Positions 63,362 through 64,000 of a stretch of 64,000 nt of DNA are shown piece by piece. The stretch's first letter is position 1, and the number at the start of each line of letters is the position of its first letter. The DNA comes from G041200185 sp041200185. Its GTDB lineage: Bacteria > Pseudomonadota > Alphaproteobacteria > BNTO01. The notes beneath the pieces were generated by a model. It ran no database searches. It saw only the letters and a list, made by a program, of their open reading frames with translations, and was not told the DNA's origin. Location of the stretch: assembly GCA_041200185.1 (NCBI GenBank), contig CP165730.1, forward strand, positions 186,001 to 250,000. Reading direction: 5' to 3'. Made by a program: the position numbers and the translations under genes.

Positions 63362-64000
63362 CGGACCTCAAGGTCCGCAAATTATCTTGAATCTCGAGAA
63401 GGGATCTGAGAAATCTTCGTAAGTAGCAGTCCCCTGCTAAATCCGGCCGCAGGGTTTGAGAAGGTCTGGGGTGGTTTATGGCTTAACAAAACCACACGAT
63501 CGCGACGTGTGCCCCTAACTACAGAGTCCGTTGCAAAGCCGGTTTGCGGACACACTAAAAAACAAGAGTAGCTGAGTCTCGGAATTAAAAAAGAAATTAC
63601 GAAGTGGCTCGTATAATAAAACCAAAATTAAATCCTTCGTTGAAGTTGAAAATATACTTAAACCACTAATATTTATATAAAATCCCCCTCCGAAATCGGA
63701 TAGAGGTTAGTTAGATTTTGGATTGTTCCTATATCGATGTTTTTTATCTATATCTTTTACATTTACAGTTCATGCCAAGTATTTATTGGTATTAATGATA
63801 ATTCATATATTTGGCAATGCTTCCTGCACCCCCCCCTACATTGATGGCGGCGCAACCCCCTAGATTTTGGGAATTGCGCCGTATCGATGCCTCAACCGAT
63901 GGTTATTCAGCTAATGACATCAATTTTATGCCAAGAATACATGTCTTTATTTGAATTATGTTTGATTGTTATTGCAAGCATCCTTCGCAACATCTTTTGT
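63362..64000. other. Terminal gap of 0.64 kb
   Basis: No gene is seen. After the GTA genes the DNA becomes AT-rich. A notable hairpin at 63848-63881 (CGGCGCAA/TTGCGCCG) is annotated separately. Confidence 0.45.
63848..63881. repeat. Palindrome with perfect 8-bp arms
   Basis: CGGCGCAA and TTGCGCCG are separated by 18 bases. Outside them CATTGATGG and TATCGATG can extend the pairing imperfectly. A C-run precedes it. It may be a repeat element or a transcription terminator. Confidence 0.45.

Noticed and set aside
1..64000. CRISPR arrays, insertion sequences with transposase, rRNA operons, riboswitches of known class
   Set aside because: I looked for regularly spaced repeats, DDE or HUH transposase motifs, rRNA core sequences and known aptamer patterns and saw none.

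Overview
The window looks like a chromosomal segment of a host-associated alphaproteobacterium. The gene set (RsmD, GatAB, ThrS, HslUV, RbfA, RdgB, LysC, L28, a DUF3576 lipoprotein, a DUF3035/BamF-like lipoprotein, and three gene-transfer-agent head genes) is alphaproteobacterial. The many small secreted proteins of no known family, ankyrin repeats, a eukaryote-like Myb domain, type VI secretion genes, long AT-rich gaps and several broken genes fit an intracellular symbiont such as Holosporales. That placement is an inference; no rRNA gene is present to test it.

Layout. 1-5.2 kb: end of rsmD, gatA-gatB overlapping by 14 nt, an LD-carboxypeptidase broken by one in-frame stop, and a small membrane protein next to a truncated S4-domain (RluD-like) remnant. 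5.3-14.6 kb (mostly minus strand): an NlpD-like lipoprotein, two secreted proteins (one lying between two copies of a palindromic repeat), thrS, a small basic protein, hslU, hslV with an unusual 200-residue tail, and rbfA. 14.7-17.7 kb: a tandem array of secreted-protein genes with shared leaders and a relic tail. 17.9-20.3 kb: a divergent pair of DMT-family permeases, one frameshifted. 21-28.7 kb: secreted or orphan proteins and rdgB, ending in a secreted protein with a C-terminal Myb domain. 28.9-31 kb: lysC and rpmB. 31.8-38.8 kb: a secreted protein, tssG-tssF, a DUF3576 lipoprotein and a serine hydrolase. 38.8-46.1 kb: a 2-kb empty stretch, a BamF-like lipoprotein with a very basic tail, a truncated AlkD-like gene, a predicted secreted HEXXH protease, an ASCH protein, tRNA-Ser(UGA) and a VOC protein. 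46.2-53.5 kb: tssM and a large secreted ankyrin protein. 53.8-58.8 kb: a tight six-gene operon resembling a degenerate complex I membrane arm (H, I-like, J, K, L, M). 59.7-61.3 kb: a second Myb-like protein and small secreted genes. 61.9-63.4 kb: an isolated set of GTA genes (g6, g7, g8).

How the parts relate. TssG, TssF and TssM are baseplate and membrane-complex parts of one type VI machine; the other components must lie outside the window. Roughly fifteen genes carry signal peptides and have no recognised metabolic role. They are candidates for export to the periplasm, surface or host.

The most striking observation is a 5' cassette of about 70 bp: a hairpin, a T-run, a GGGG(G) ribosome site and a start region coding MVSRxLFL. 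It occurs three times, at 15.2, 53.5 and 60.1 kb, in front of otherwise different small secreted ORFs. A second cassette coding MKALVxGILGL stands in front of two adjacent secreted genes. These suggest modular, possibly mobile or regulated, secretion leaders.
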